NCBI RefSeq assembly: GCF_009734425.1
Contig: NZ_CP046455.1
Span: forward strand, 1,054,001 to 1,118,000
Direction of reading: 5' to 3'
Source of the DNA: Corynebacterium occultum
GTDB lineage: Bacteria > Actinomycetota > Actinomycetes > Mycobacteriales > Mycobacteriaceae
Length of the DNA stretch: 64,000 nucleotides
Position numbers and translations under genes: made by a program. Positions 1 through 7,699 of the stretch are shown here, piece after piece. The notes below the pieces were generated by a model. That model saw only the letters and a program-made list of their open reading frames with translations, was not told where the DNA came from and ran no database searches. Numbering within the stretch: position 1 is the stretch's first letter; each line of letters starts with the position of its first letter.

Positions 1-144
1 TGCGATCAGTGCGGGGCGGGGTTTTTCATCCGGGCGGTGGTAGGCGTCGGCGGCCATCAGCGCGCCATCCCGCATGGGAATCCGCAGGTCCTTGCGGACG
101 GCGATCTGCGTTCCACCGGATTCGATCGTGGTGAAGTCTGTCAT
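1..144 (-). CDS. CocE/NonD-type serine hydrolase, N-terminal fragment (runs off the window)
   Basis: Only the first 48 codons lie in the window; the gene continues past position 1. The start is an ATG at 144, preceded on the minus strand by a good AAGGAG ribosome site. The peptide contains IPMRDGALMAADAY, the usual opening of CocE/NonD family esterases and X-Pro dipeptidyl-peptidase-like hydrolases. In that family this strand leads into an alpha/beta-hydrolase domain with a Ser-Asp-His triad, none of which is visible here. It is divergent from the MBL-fold hydrolase at 290. The substrate cannot be inferred. Confidence 0.7.
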   Translation of the reverse strand, partial: MTDFTTIESGGTQIAVRKDLRIPMRDGALMAADAYHRPDEKPRPALIA

Positions 145-224
145 GGGTGTCCAGCTCCTTAAAGGTACGGTTGGGCGCAACGTGATCCGTTGACGGGGAG
201 CACCCGAACGTGATAAACAACATA

Positions 225-236
225 TTATTATAATAA
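225..236. promoter_or_regulatory. Palindromic AT-rich site with back-to-back -10 hexamers
   Basis: TTATTATAATAA is a perfect 12-bp palindrome between two divergent genes in GC-rich DNA. It contains TATAAT on the plus strand (229-234) and TATAAT on the minus strand (227-232), so one site can supply the -10 element for both genes. A TTGACG at 190-195 is nearby but spaced for a different -10. The promoter role is inferred. Confidence 0.45.
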
Positions 237-289
237 AGTGGTCCAAGCAAGGGTTCCCGTCCGGTAATCCTGAACCGAGGAGGAAAACC

Positions 290-1201
290 ATGACTCACGA
301 CGTGAATGTTCACACCATCTTCTCCCCCTGGGGCCGATTCGGCCTCTACTCCTTCTTCATCGACGCCGAAGAGCCCGCCCTGGTGGACACCGGGGTCACC
401 GCCACCGTGGAGGCGACCATCGCGGAACTGGCCAAGCTCGGCCGCAGCATCGAGGATGTCCGCTGGATCCTGCTGACCCACGGCCACATCGACCACCTCG
501 GTGGGGCACATGCCCTCTGGGAGGCAACGGGACGGAAGGCGAAGGTGGCCCTCCATGAAAAGGATCTGCCCTACCTGCGGTCCCGTCGCGCCCATGTGGA
601 GAACTACCTGAACCTGCGGGCGGATTACATTGACCACCCGGATGCCGAAGCCGAGCAGACGAGGATGATGGCCGGGGCGATCTCCGGGGAGATGGAACCC
701 CATGTGATCCTGCGTGGCGGGGAGACCCTGAACCTGGGCAACGCCGAGGTGGAGGTGCACAATATCCCCGGCCACACCGAGGGCTCGGTGGCCTATGTGA
801 TCAAGGGCCAGAATGATGTTTTCGTCGGTGATGCCGTGCAGATCCACGGTGCCGCCAACGGTTTCCCCGGCTATGAGGACCCCGAGGCCTACCGCAGCTC
901 CCTGGAGCACCTCCGCGATGTGGTCAAGCCCAACCGCATGTTCCAGGGACATCCCTATCGGGATGCCACCGGGCAGGAGGTCGGCATGGAGCTGGATCGC
1001 GAAACCTCACAGCGGGCCCTGCAGGAGAGCCTGGACATTGAGGCCAGGGTCCGCGGGGCCGTCGCAAAGCATGGGGCCACCGCGAGTGATTCTCCCTACT
1101 CGCCCTTTGCCGCCATCGCGGCGGAGCTGGGCTATGAGAAGGATCCCCGGTTGGAGCCCTCACCCTTCTTCACCACCTGCCATGGCTACCTGAAGCGCTG
1201 A
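290..1201 (+). CDS. MBL-fold metallo-hydrolase
   Basis: A 303-residue protein of the metallo-beta-lactamase fold. The zinc motif THGHIDH lies at residues 63-69, an Asp of the LVDTG strand is near residue 33, and further His residues come in the IPGHTEGS and FQGHPY segments, so a two-metal centre looks intact. It should be a soluble cytoplasmic hydrolase; family members open lactones, thioesters or phosphodiesters, and the substrate cannot be told from sequence. AGGAGG sits eight bases before the ATG. It is divergent from a CocE-type hydrolase and lies near the phosphotriesterase-like catabolic operon, so a role in the same pathway is possible but unproven. Confidence 0.85.
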   Translation: MTHDVNVHTIFSPWGRFGLYSFFIDAEEPALVDTGVTATVEATIAELAKLGRSIEDVRWILLTHGHIDHLGGAHALWEATGRKAKVALHEKDLPYLRSRRAHVENYLNLRADYIDHPDAEAEQTRMMAGAISGEMEPHVILRGGETLNLGNAEVEVHNIPGHTEGSVAYVIKGQNDVFVGDAVQIHGAANGFPGYEDPEAYRSSLEHLRDVVKPNRMFQGHPYRDATGQEVGMELDRETSQRALQESLDIEARVRGAVAKHGATASDSPYSPFAAIAAELGYEKDPRLEPSPFFTTCHGYLKR

Positions 1202-1253
1202 TCCCTGAACTGCTGTTTTACTTGGCCTGACAGGGCAGGGGAGACCTTATAGG

Positions 1254-1808
1254 GTGAGGGGCATGCCCTCCCAGAGTTCTCCCCTTACCCGCCGTCGTGT
1301 CCCACTCATCGCCGGTGGGGCCTTCCTGGCCGCGCTCGGGGTCATGGCCGCAGTCACCCTGATGCCGGCTGAGGAGAAGGCCCCCACGGAGTTGGCAGCA
1401 CCCTCCCCGGTGCAGGAGGAGGTCGTAGTCGAGGAGGTCGTTGCGGGGCCCTTCGACTACGGGGAGTGCCCGCCCGCTGCCCGGGCCTGCGTGGATCTGG
1501 CTGGGGAGCGTGCCTGGCTGCAGGAAAATGGTGAAGTCACCTATGGGGCGGTCCCCATCGGTCAGGGTGGTCCGGGTTATGAGACCCCACGGTCTTCCTT
1601 CCACGTCAGCCGCAAGGTCGTCCATGATGTCTCCTATGCCTTCGACATGGCACCGATGCCCTATGCCGTGTACTTCACCAGTGTGGGCCACGCCTTCCAT
1701 GAGGGCGATCCGGAAGGTGATTCCCATGGTTGTGTGCGCCTGGCACCGGGGGATGCCGAGGTCTACTTCAATCAGCTGCAGGTCGGCGATCTGATCCACA
1801 TTTACTGA
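1254..1808 (+). CDS. L,D-transpeptidase (YkuD domain), membrane-anchored
   Basis: A 184-residue protein with an N-terminal membrane segment at about residues 16-37, then a YkuD catalytic domain. The catalytic cysteine motif SHGC is at residues 157-160, with partner His residues at 146 and 149, as in enzymes that make 3-3 cross-links or attach proteins to peptidoglycan outside the membrane. The domain is short for the family. The frame opens with GTG at 1254; ATG at 1263 is an equally good start and would fit a nearly leaderless message from the TTATAG hexamer at about 1248. It converges on the MFS gene across a strong shared terminator. Confidence 0.85.
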   Translation: MRGMPSQSSPLTRRRVPLIAGGAFLAALGVMAAVTLMPAEEKAPTELAAPSPVQEEVVVEEVVAGPFDYGECPPAARACVDLAGERAWLQENGEVTYGAVPIGQGGPGYETPRSSFHVSRKVVHDVSYAFDMAPMPYAVYFTSVGHAFHEGDPEGDSHGCVRLAPGDAEVYFNQLQVGDLIHIY

Positions 1809-1825
1809 GGTCGATGCGGAACCAC

Positions 1826-1858
1826 AAAGGACCTTCCCAACGGGGAAGGTCCTTTTTT
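1826..1858. terminator. Bidirectional intrinsic terminator
   Basis: A perfect 13-bp stem (AAAGGACCTTCCC / GGGAAGGTCCTTT) with a four-base AACG loop and a T tract on the right, and an A tract on the left that gives a T tract on the other strand. It separates the convergent L,D-transpeptidase and MFS genes and can serve both. Confidence 0.93.
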
Positions 1859-1877
1859 CTGCAGCCAGGCTGCGGGG

Positions 1878-3146
1878 TCAGACCGCCGGAATGTTCTCGG
1901 CGGCCAGGGGGGACTTCCGGTCCAGGATCTTCGGTGCGGACTCCCTGAGGAAGAGCGCGAAGAAGGTGGCAACGAGCGCTCCCCCGGAGGAGATGAACAG
2001 CGCCGAGGCCAGGCCGTACTGGTCGGCGATGGCACCGGTGATCACCGGGTTGAGGAAACCGCCGACGAACTCGCCGATACCCACCGGCAGGCCGACCGCC
2101 AGACCGGCGACGGCTGGCCGGACGGATTCCGCCGGGATGACGGACATGGCCAGGCCACCGACACCCATGCCGGCGGCGAAGACGAAGACCGCAGCGCCCA
2201 ACAGACCCGGGTTCTCAATGAACACGAAGGAGAGGGGAGCCAGGGTCGACAGCAGGCCGAAGAGGATCGCGGTGGGCTTGCGTCCGATGCGGTCCGAGAT
2301 CAGCGGGACGACAAAACCCCAGATGGCGGTGCCCACGCCGAAAGCGGCGAGGATCAGGCTCATGGAGCTGGCGGTCCAGCCGCGGACATTGGTGAGGTAG
2401 AGCGGGCCGAAGACCTGCAGGGAGATCAGGTAGACCATGAAGCCGGAGAACATGATGATGGACAGCAGCACATTGCGATTGCCCAGCACCTCCCTGACTC
2501 CGCCCTTGTGGTCCGGGTTGGCGTAGTCGAGGGCCTCCGGGGTCACGGCCTGGGGTTCGCGCATCATTTTCCAGATGACGAAGGCCATGATCAGGCCGGG
2601 GAGAATGGTGAAGAAGAAGGCGGTGCGCCAGTCGAAGATATTGGCCAGGGCGACGATCACGATGGGGGCGAGGACGCCGCCGAAGAGGCCGTTGGCGGTG
2701 TTCATGGTGAAGCCGAGGTTGAAGCCGCGGCGGTGCGGGGAGGATTCCATGGCCAGCACCGACTGGGTGACCGGGATGGTCGGCCCCTCGAACATGCCCA
2801 TGAGCAGGCGCAGGATGATCAGGTGGACGAAGGTGACCACGAAGCCCTGCAGGAAGGAGGCCGCGGAGAAGACGACCATGAGCAGGACGAGGTAGAGCCG
2901 CTTGCTGGGCACCTTGTCCGAGATCCGGCCACCCACGATGGAGGCGATCGACCAGGTCAGAGCGGCGGCACCGGCGAGCTGGCCCACCTGTGCGTTATTC
3001 AGGCCCAGATCCGCCTGGATGAAGGGCATGAGGAAGTTGATGATCAGACGGTCGAAGAAGACCAGGCCGACAGCGAAGAAGAACACCGTGACGAGCTTGT
3101 TCTCATAGCTCCAGAAGGACTTCTTGGTGGGGGATGTGGTGCTCAT
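1878..3146 (-). CDS. MFS transporter, last gene of the catabolic operon
   Basis: A 422-residue major facilitator with about 12 hydrophobic segments. It resembles the anion/aromatic-acid symporter branches: an FFDRLIINFLMPFIQ helix 1, a GGRISDKVP loop 2-3 signature and an SDRIGRKPT repeat in the second half. Start is the ATG at 3146 with GAAAGAGG upstream; an ATG seven codons earlier is less well placed. It probably imports the acid or ester degraded by the upstream enzymes. It is the last gene of the operon running from 7364 and ends at the shared terminator. Substrate is inferred only from context. Confidence 0.87.
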   Translation of the reverse strand: MSTTSPTKKSFWSYENKLVTVFFFAVGLVFFDRLIINFLMPFIQADLGLNNAQVGQLAGAAALTWSIASIVGGRISDKVPSKRLYLVLLMVVFSAASFLQGFVVTFVHLIILRLLMGMFEGPTIPVTQSVLAMESSPHRRGFNLGFTMNTANGLFGGVLAPIVIVALANIFDWRTAFFFTILPGLIMAFVIWKMMREPQAVTPEALDYANPDHKGGVREVLGNRNVLLSIIMFSGFMVYLISLQVFGPLYLTNVRGWTASSMSLILAAFGVGTAIWGFVVPLISDRIGRKPTAILFGLLSTLAPLSFVFIENPGLLGAAVFVFAAGMGVGGLAMSVIPAESVRPAVAGLAVGLPVGIGEFVGGFLNPVITGAIADQYGLASALFISSGGALVATFFALFLRESAPKILDRKSPLAAENIPAV

Positions 3147-3185
3147 GGTGGCCTCTTTCCGGGTCACATGAAGGGATTTGGGGAT

Positions 3186-3226
3186 GCAGAACGGCGCGCA
3201 TCGGCAAGGTGATGCGCGCCGTCTGC
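3186..3226 (-). other. Strong intra-operon hairpin
   Basis: An inverted repeat of about 16 bp (GCAGAACGGCGCGCATC / GATGCGCGCCGTCTGC, one bulge) lies in the gap between the esterase and MFS genes. No T tract follows on the minus strand, so it is more likely an RNA-stability or attenuation element than a terminator. Confidence 0.7.
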
Positions 3227-3242
3227 GGGAAAAGCGGGGAGG

Positions 3243-4130
3243 TTAGTTCAGGAAACGTGCGGTGTCGTGGAAGACCTCGTAGAACTCGGGGATCCACGAG
3301 AAGTTGACGAGGAAGCCATGGTTGGCGGCGTCATAACGCTTGAGCTGTGTATCGACGCCCCCCTCACGCAGCTTCGCCGCGTAGGCCTCGCCCTCATCAC
3401 GCAGGGGGTCATAACCGGCGGTGATGATCAGTGCCTTGGGCAGGCCTGAGAGGTCCTCCCGCTTGATGGGGGAGACCAGGGGGTCAGCGGGGTCGGCACC
3501 GTTTTCCAGGTAGAAGGAGTTGAAGGGGGCCAGGCCGTTGTACTCCAGGCCGTAGCCCTCGGCGTTCTCCTTCAGCGAAGGCCAACGCTCCTGGTCGAAG
3601 TCGAGGTCGACGGAGGGGTAGTAGAGGATCTGGTGGGTGATCCGGTCGAAGTTGTCGTCCTTGGCCATGGCGGTGACCGCGGCGACGAAGTTCGCGCCGG
3701 AGGAGTCCCCGGCCAGGGCGAGCGGGGCTTCGTCAAGCGATTCAGCGACCTCGCGGACCACGGTGTAGCACTCCTGGAGGGCGACCGGGAAGGCCACCTC
3801 GGGGGAGAGCGAATAGCCCACGGAGATGATCTGCCAGCCGGTCTCCTTGGCCAGGGAGCGGGCGACGTGGTCGTGGGTGTCCAGGCTGCCGGAGAAGAAG
3901 GCACCGCCGTGGAAGTAGACGATCGTGCCCTTCGGTGCCTCGGTGTCGGCGTAGATCCGGACCGGTACCTCCGCCAGAGTGCTGTCCGCCACGGAGTTGA
4001 TCGGGGTACGATCCGCCAGCGGGGGGACGTTGCCGGCCTCGAAGGCCCGCATCTCGGCGGGGTTCGGCGGGGTGGTGGAGGCAGGCGGGATCTGGGCGAC
4101 GATCTTCTGGATCTCGGGGTGGAGGGTCAT
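3243..4130 (-). CDS. Alpha/beta hydrolase of the hormone-sensitive lipase family
   Basis: A 295-residue esterase/lipase. The oxyanion-hole motif HGGAF is at residues 74-78, the nucleophile is Ser143 in GDSSG, the acid is Asp241 in YDPLRDEG and the base is His271 in ANHGF, so the triad is complete. It has no signal peptide and should be cytoplasmic. Start is ATG 4130; an upstream in-frame ATG at 4178 lies in the hairpin-containing gap and is unlikely. Position between a flavin monooxygenase and an importer suggests it cleaves an ester or ring-opened intermediate of the pathway. Enzyme class is firm; substrate is unknown. Confidence 0.88.
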   Translation of the reverse strand: MTLHPEIQKIVAQIPPASTTPPNPAEMRAFEAGNVPPLADRTPINSVADSTLAEVPVRIYADTEAPKGTIVYFHGGAFFSGSLDTHDHVARSLAKETGWQIISVGYSLSPEVAFPVALQECYTVVREVAESLDEAPLALAGDSSGANFVAAVTAMAKDDNFDRITHQILYYPSVDLDFDQERWPSLKENAEGYGLEYNGLAPFNSFYLENGADPADPLVSPIKREDLSGLPKALIITAGYDPLRDEGEAYAAKLREGGVDTQLKRYDAANHGFLVNFSWIPEFYEVFHDTARFLN

Positions 4131-4162
4131 CTTCTCGCGTTCTTCTTTCTTCGGATGTGACG

Positions 4163-4214
4163 GATGGCGCCGCCGCACTGACCGCGAGGGGGTGCAGCGG
4201 CGGACGACGCCATC
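4163..4214 (-). other. Strong intra-operon hairpin
   Basis: A long GC-rich inverted repeat (GATGGCGCCGCCGCAC paired with GGTGCAGCGGCGGACGACGCCATC, with bulges) fills the gap between the monooxygenase and esterase genes. No T tract follows. With the hairpin at 3186-3226 it brackets the esterase gene. Confidence 0.65.
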
Positions 4215-4237
4215 AGGGCAGATAGGTGACTGGGCGA

Positions 4238-5365
4238 CTAGTAGTCGATCTTTTCCTTCTCGGGGAAGGCGGTCTTGCCGGCGGACTCGGCGTTCCAGGA
4301 CTCGCGGGAGATGCGCTGCAGCTCCTGGACCGGCTCCTTGCGCTTGGCGGTGTAGAGGGCCAGTGCCTCAGCCACGGTACCTGCCTCGACGATGCAGTCA
4401 GCCAGCACACCGGAGTCGATGACGGCGGAGTTCGCGCCCTGACCCTGGTGGTGCAGCATGGCGTGGGCCGCGTCGCCGACGAGGACGACCGCGTCGGAGT
4501 TCCACTTGTCCTGGGGATCCAGGTCGGCTGCGGCGCGCTGGTTGACCTGCTCCCAATCGAGCTTCTCGACGATCTTGATCAGGCGCTCATCGAAGTTCTT
4601 GAGCATCTCGAGCACCTCTTCCCGGGAGACATTCGGGTTCCAGGAGGTGTCCTCGTGGGGGACGGTGATGTCGAAGGAGATCTGGCCGTTCTCACCGCGG
4701 TGGCGCAGGGGCAGGAAATAGATCATCCGGCCGGTCTCGGCCTCGAGGTAGAGACGCAGGTTGTCGTCGACCAGCAGCCCCTCGCCCATGGAACCGTCGA
4801 TGACCGCACGGTAGGCGTGGGCGTGCTGCATGACCGGCTGGGAATCGGACCACAGGGTGCGGACCTTGGACTTGATGCCGTCGGCACCGACCAGGATGTC
4901 GAAGGTTTCTTCCTCACCGTTGCTGAACTTCACGGTGGCGGAGTCGCCGTTGTCGATGATCTCCTCGGCGCGGTAGCCGTATTGGAGGACACCTTCGGGC
5001 AGCTGGCTGGTCAGGGCGTCGATGAAGTCACGACGGTGGATCATGCGGGTGTTGTGCTTCTCCTCGCCCTCGGAGAGGTGCGGCCATTCCTCGAGGGTGA
5101 TGCGGTTGCCCTTGGCGTCCAGGATCTCGAAGAAGTCGGAGGGGGAGGTGACCTTCTCGATGGCCTCGAAGATGCCGAGCTTCTTGAAGAGCTTGACGGA
5201 TGCGGGGCGCAAGCCGATGCCGGCCCCGACCTCACCGGAGGCGGGGGCCTGCTCGTAGACCTTGACGTTTGCGCCGATCTGGGACAGTGCCAGGCCAGCG
5301 GTGGCGCCAGCGTAACCGCCGCCGATGACGCCGATCTTCAGGTTCTTGATGTCTTCAGTCTTCAT
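4238..5365 (-). CDS. FAD-dependent aromatic monooxygenase (group A flavoprotein)
   Basis: A 375-residue flavoprotein hydroxylase. The FAD-binding GGGYAG motif is at residues 15-20, the DG motif GADGIKSKVR at about 160-169, and the second FAD motif GDAAHAM at 297-303. These are the three signatures of single-component NAD(P)H-dependent ring hydroxylases (salicylate, 3- or 4-hydroxybenzoate and 6-hydroxynicotinate hydroxylase types). The usual length is 380-400 residues, so it is complete. Start is ATG 5365, 37 nt after the phosphotriesterase-like gene. It implies that the operon handles an aromatic or heteroaromatic substrate; which one is not decided by the sequence. Confidence 0.88.
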   Translation of the reverse strand: MKTEDIKNLKIGVIGGGYAGATAGLALSQIGANVKVYEQAPASGEVGAGIGLRPASVKLFKKLGIFEAIEKVTSPSDFFEILDAKGNRITLEEWPHLSEGEEKHNTRMIHRRDFIDALTSQLPEGVLQYGYRAEEIIDNGDSATVKFSNGEEETFDILVGADGIKSKVRTLWSDSQPVMQHAHAYRAVIDGSMGEGLLVDDNLRLYLEAETGRMIYFLPLRHRGENGQISFDITVPHEDTSWNPNVSREEVLEMLKNFDERLIKIVEKLDWEQVNQRAAADLDPQDKWNSDAVVLVGDAAHAMLHHQGQGANSAVIDSGVLADCIVEAGTVAEALALYTAKRKEPVQELQRISRESWNAESAGKTAFPEKEKIDY

Positions 5366-5402
5366 TGTTCTATCGCTTTCTGAGGGGAGGTGTACTGATG
5401 GA

Positions 5403-6362
5403 TCAGGACTGCTGGGCCAGGTAGGAGTAGGCGTTGTCATGGAAGATCTGGTCGATGGCGGACTGATCGATACCATTGCGCTCGAGGTCCGGGATCAGCA
5501 CCTCGAAGATGTAGTTGATGGTGTGGCCCTTGACACCGGGCCAACCCAGCGGGGAGCAGTTCGCGTCCGCCGAGGCCAGCACCTTGTCCAGGTGGCCGGC
5601 GTTGATGGTGCGCAGAAAGTGGTCCATGCGGTCCTTGCGGGGACGGGCCCAGAAGGGCGGGTCCGGCAGTTCGGTCTCGTAGCCGAAGGTGTCGAAACCG
5701 AGGCGACCACCGACCTCGAGGATGCGCTCCGTGGGGGTCTGGGCGTGGTTCACACCGTCATCGACATGGCCGAAGAGCACGCGGTCCAGGTCGAGGCCCT
5801 CTTCCTGGAAGATGGCGATGGCTGGTTCCGCGTCGATGGCCAGGTGGGTCATCACCGGCACCCCGGTCTGCACTGCGGCCCGGGCAGCGGCACGGTAGAT
5901 GCGTTTGTCCAGTTCGGTCATCCGACCACCCCGGGAGACACCGACCTTGATGACACCGGCCTTGGCGTTGGTGCCGACGATGCCGACGGTGATCTCGTGG
6001 ATGAAGACCTCGGTGAGGTACTCCACGGAGGCCCGGGCGAAGTGTGCCAGGGCGGTGTCGCCCCCGACGAAGCCGGTGGAGGCCACGATGTGGACCCCGG
6101 TCTTCTCGGAGAGGGACTGGTAGTAGGGGATGTCGCGGCCGTTGCAGATGCCGGTGGCGTCGACGAAGGTGGAGGCCCCACCGGCATAGTCGTGGAACTT
6201 ACGCAGCTTCGGCACGGTTTCCTCGTAGCGGACCTCGGGGCTCTTCCACCACTTGGTGTCGAGCTCGGAGCCCGGCATTCCGTAGCCGATGTGCTCATGG
6301 ATGGCGACGAATCCCAGTTCCTCGACCGGAATCGTACCCAGCACGGTATTGATCTTTGACAT
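5403..6362 (-). CDS. Phosphotriesterase-family metal-dependent hydrolase (intact active site)
   Basis: A 319-residue TIM-barrel amidohydrolase of the phosphotriesterase/lactonase family. All binuclear-centre ligands can be placed: His22 and His24 (HEH), bridging Lys139 (GVIKVG), His173 (MTH), His199 (FGH) and Asp266 (SADAN). Relatives are lactonases, esterases and organophosphatases, so a lactone or ester of the pathway is a reasonable substrate. It follows its degenerate paralogue by 27 nt and precedes the monooxygenase. Family is clear; the reaction is inferred. Confidence 0.88.
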   Translation of the reverse strand: MSKINTVLGTIPVEELGFVAIHEHIGYGMPGSELDTKWWKSPEVRYEETVPKLRKFHDYAGGASTFVDATGICNGRDIPYYQSLSEKTGVHIVASTGFVGGDTALAHFARASVEYLTEVFIHEITVGIVGTNAKAGVIKVGVSRGGRMTELDKRIYRAAARAAVQTGVPVMTHLAIDAEPAIAIFQEEGLDLDRVLFGHVDDGVNHAQTPTERILEVGGRLGFDTFGYETELPDPPFWARPRKDRMDHFLRTINAGHLDKVLASADANCSPLGWPGVKGHTINYIFEVLIPDLERNGIDQSAIDQIFHDNAYSYLAQQS

Positions 6363-6389
6363 GTGTCTCTTCCTCGGTGTGGTGGGTTA

Positions 6390-7364
6390 TCAGCGGACGG
6401 TGAGCAGGGTGCGCGGGTTGTCCACGAGGATGGTCTGAGCATCTTCCCCGGAGAGACCACGACGCTTCAGTTCCGGGATGAACTCGCTGATGACCTGCGC
6501 GAAGGGGACCTCGTTCGGGGCGACGGCCTTGGCCACGCCGATGGCGTTGGCGGAGAGGATGATCCGCTCGGTGAGTCCGGCGGCGACGAGCTCGAGCACC
6601 AGGTCGGCGCGGGCGGCGTCGTCAAGCAGGTCCTCATCTTCGTTGATGCCCACGTGGTCAATGCCGACGTAGGCGCCACGACGGGCGATCTCCACGGCGG
6701 GGGCATCGCGGCGGTCAAGCCCGCCGACCAGAACGCGGTCCGCGGAGACCTCTTCGAGCACCAGCTCCAGTTCCGCCAGGGCATCAGCGCCATAACGGAT
6801 GGAGACTGCTGCCCCGGTTTCGGCGGCGGCCTTGGCGGCACCCCGGAACAGGGACTCATCGGTATCGGTCAGACCCGCAGCGGTACCGGTGGTGGTGATC
6901 AGGCCGGCGGTGGCACGGCGCTCAAGGCGGGGATGAACCATGCCTCCGGTGACTTCCTGGGCGAAGAGATCGGCGAACTTCTCCGCGGGCCAGGGGGTCG
7001 GGGGGTTGGTCTGCGGGGTGAGGAAGTAGCCGCCGAGCAGCTCCTCCGGACCCTGACCGGTGGAGGCGATGATGTTCACGCCGGTGGCCTTGGCCAGAGC
7101 CTCGTAGAGGGGGAGGTCACGGCCGTGGAACATACCGGTGGAGTCGACGATGCTGGAGCCACCGGCCGCCTTGAAGGCGCGGAGCTTGGTGGCGAGGGCC
7201 TCGAAGATTTCCGGGCGGTCCAGGGAGATGTCCGGGGCGTATTGTGCGCCGGGGAGTACGGAGAGCAGGGCCTCATGGACTGCGGTGACTCCGAGATCGG
7301 AGGCTGCGATGGGGCCGAGAACAGTGTTGACGGTGTTTTCGCCGACAGGGTTACTTGCTGTCAT
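6390..7364 (-). CDS. Phosphotriesterase-family paralogue with lost metal site (probable pseudoenzyme)
   Basis: A 324-residue homologue of the gene immediately downstream; the proteins align over their full length (shared pattern TGxxxGRDxPxYxxL and conserved barrel strands). The metal ligands are gone: HEH is H30-E-A32, the bridging Lys is Thr157, the next two His are Arg190 and Gly215, and the Asp is Asn273. Only His30 remains. The frame is uninterrupted and has normal codon use, so it is kept as a protein. It is the first gene of the operon, with GAAAGG before the ATG. It may form a heterodimer with the active paralogue or bind a ligand. Substrate is unknown. Confidence 0.82.
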   Translation of the reverse strand: MTASNPVGENTVNTVLGPIAASDLGVTAVHEALLSVLPGAQYAPDISLDRPEIFEALATKLRAFKAAGGSSIVDSTGMFHGRDLPLYEALAKATGVNIIASTGQGPEELLGGYFLTPQTNPPTPWPAEKFADLFAQEVTGGMVHPRLERRATAGLITTTGTAAGLTDTDESLFRGAAKAAAETGAAVSIRYGADALAELELVLEEVSADRVLVGGLDRRDAPAVEIARRGAYVGIDHVGINEDEDLLDDAARADLVLELVAAGLTERIILSANAIGVAKAVAPNEVPFAQVISEFIPELKRRGLSGEDAQTILVDNPRTLLTVR

Positions 7365-7558
7365 GGCTTACCTTTCGTCGGTGCACGGGGGGCACGTTGG
7401 GAAATTTTTTGCCGCGGTGGGTTCCGGAGGGGGAATATGTTCCGCCGGGACGGTGGCTGGCGGTAAGTGGATAGTGAACCGGGGAGCCCTGCATCCGCCA
7501 TGCGGGCCGAAGCACACTATCGCTGGGGTGTGACCTCTCTTACTTCGTTGGAACTAGA

Positions 7559-7578
7559 TTGGCATGTTGTTATGCCAA
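7559..7578 (-). promoter_or_regulatory. Candidate GntR operator at the operon promoter
   Basis: TTGGCAT-N6-ATGCCAA is a perfect 7+7 inverted repeat. On the minus strand it directly follows TTGACT (7584-7579), a good -35 hexamer, so a bound protein would cover the promoter of the catabolic operon. GntR/HutC proteins bind short palindromes as dimers, and a gene for one lies 120 bp away. No second copy was found in the window. Confidence 0.6.
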
Positions 7579-7623
7579 AGTCAAGGGGTGGGGTTCGGCG
7601 GAACTGCCCCCGTTCCACCCGAA

Positions 7624-7656
7624 GAAAAACGCCCCCTCCCGCCAGGGGAGAAGGCG
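7624..7656 (-). terminator. Terminator of the GntR-family gene
   Basis: On the minus strand CGCC-TT-CTCCC ... GGGAG-GG-GGCG forms an interrupted stem followed by TTTTT. It lies 44 bp after the regulator stop codon and isolates it from the catabolic operon promoter. Confidence 0.8.
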
Positions 7657-7699
7657 CTGCTCAAAAAGGTTTTAGAGGTACTATCTTTGCCGGGAAAAC

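Larger units (their letters stand above)
7365..7699. other. Intergenic regulatory region between catabolic operon and gntR-type gene
   Basis: 335 bp without a credible gene. It holds the terminator of the regulator gene (7624-7656), a perfect inverted repeat (7559-7578), and a long untranslated leader of nearly 190 bp before the first operon gene. Nothing else stands out in the leader. Confidence 0.6.

Noticed and set aside
26..952. A 308-codon minus-strand frame across the MBL-fold gene
   Set aside because: It overlaps a clear metallo-hydrolase and the CocE start and has no recognisable domain.
4226..5383. A 385-codon plus-strand frame across the monooxygenase gene
   Set aside because: Shadow of the minus-strand gene, with no ribosome site and a repetitive Gly/Val composition.
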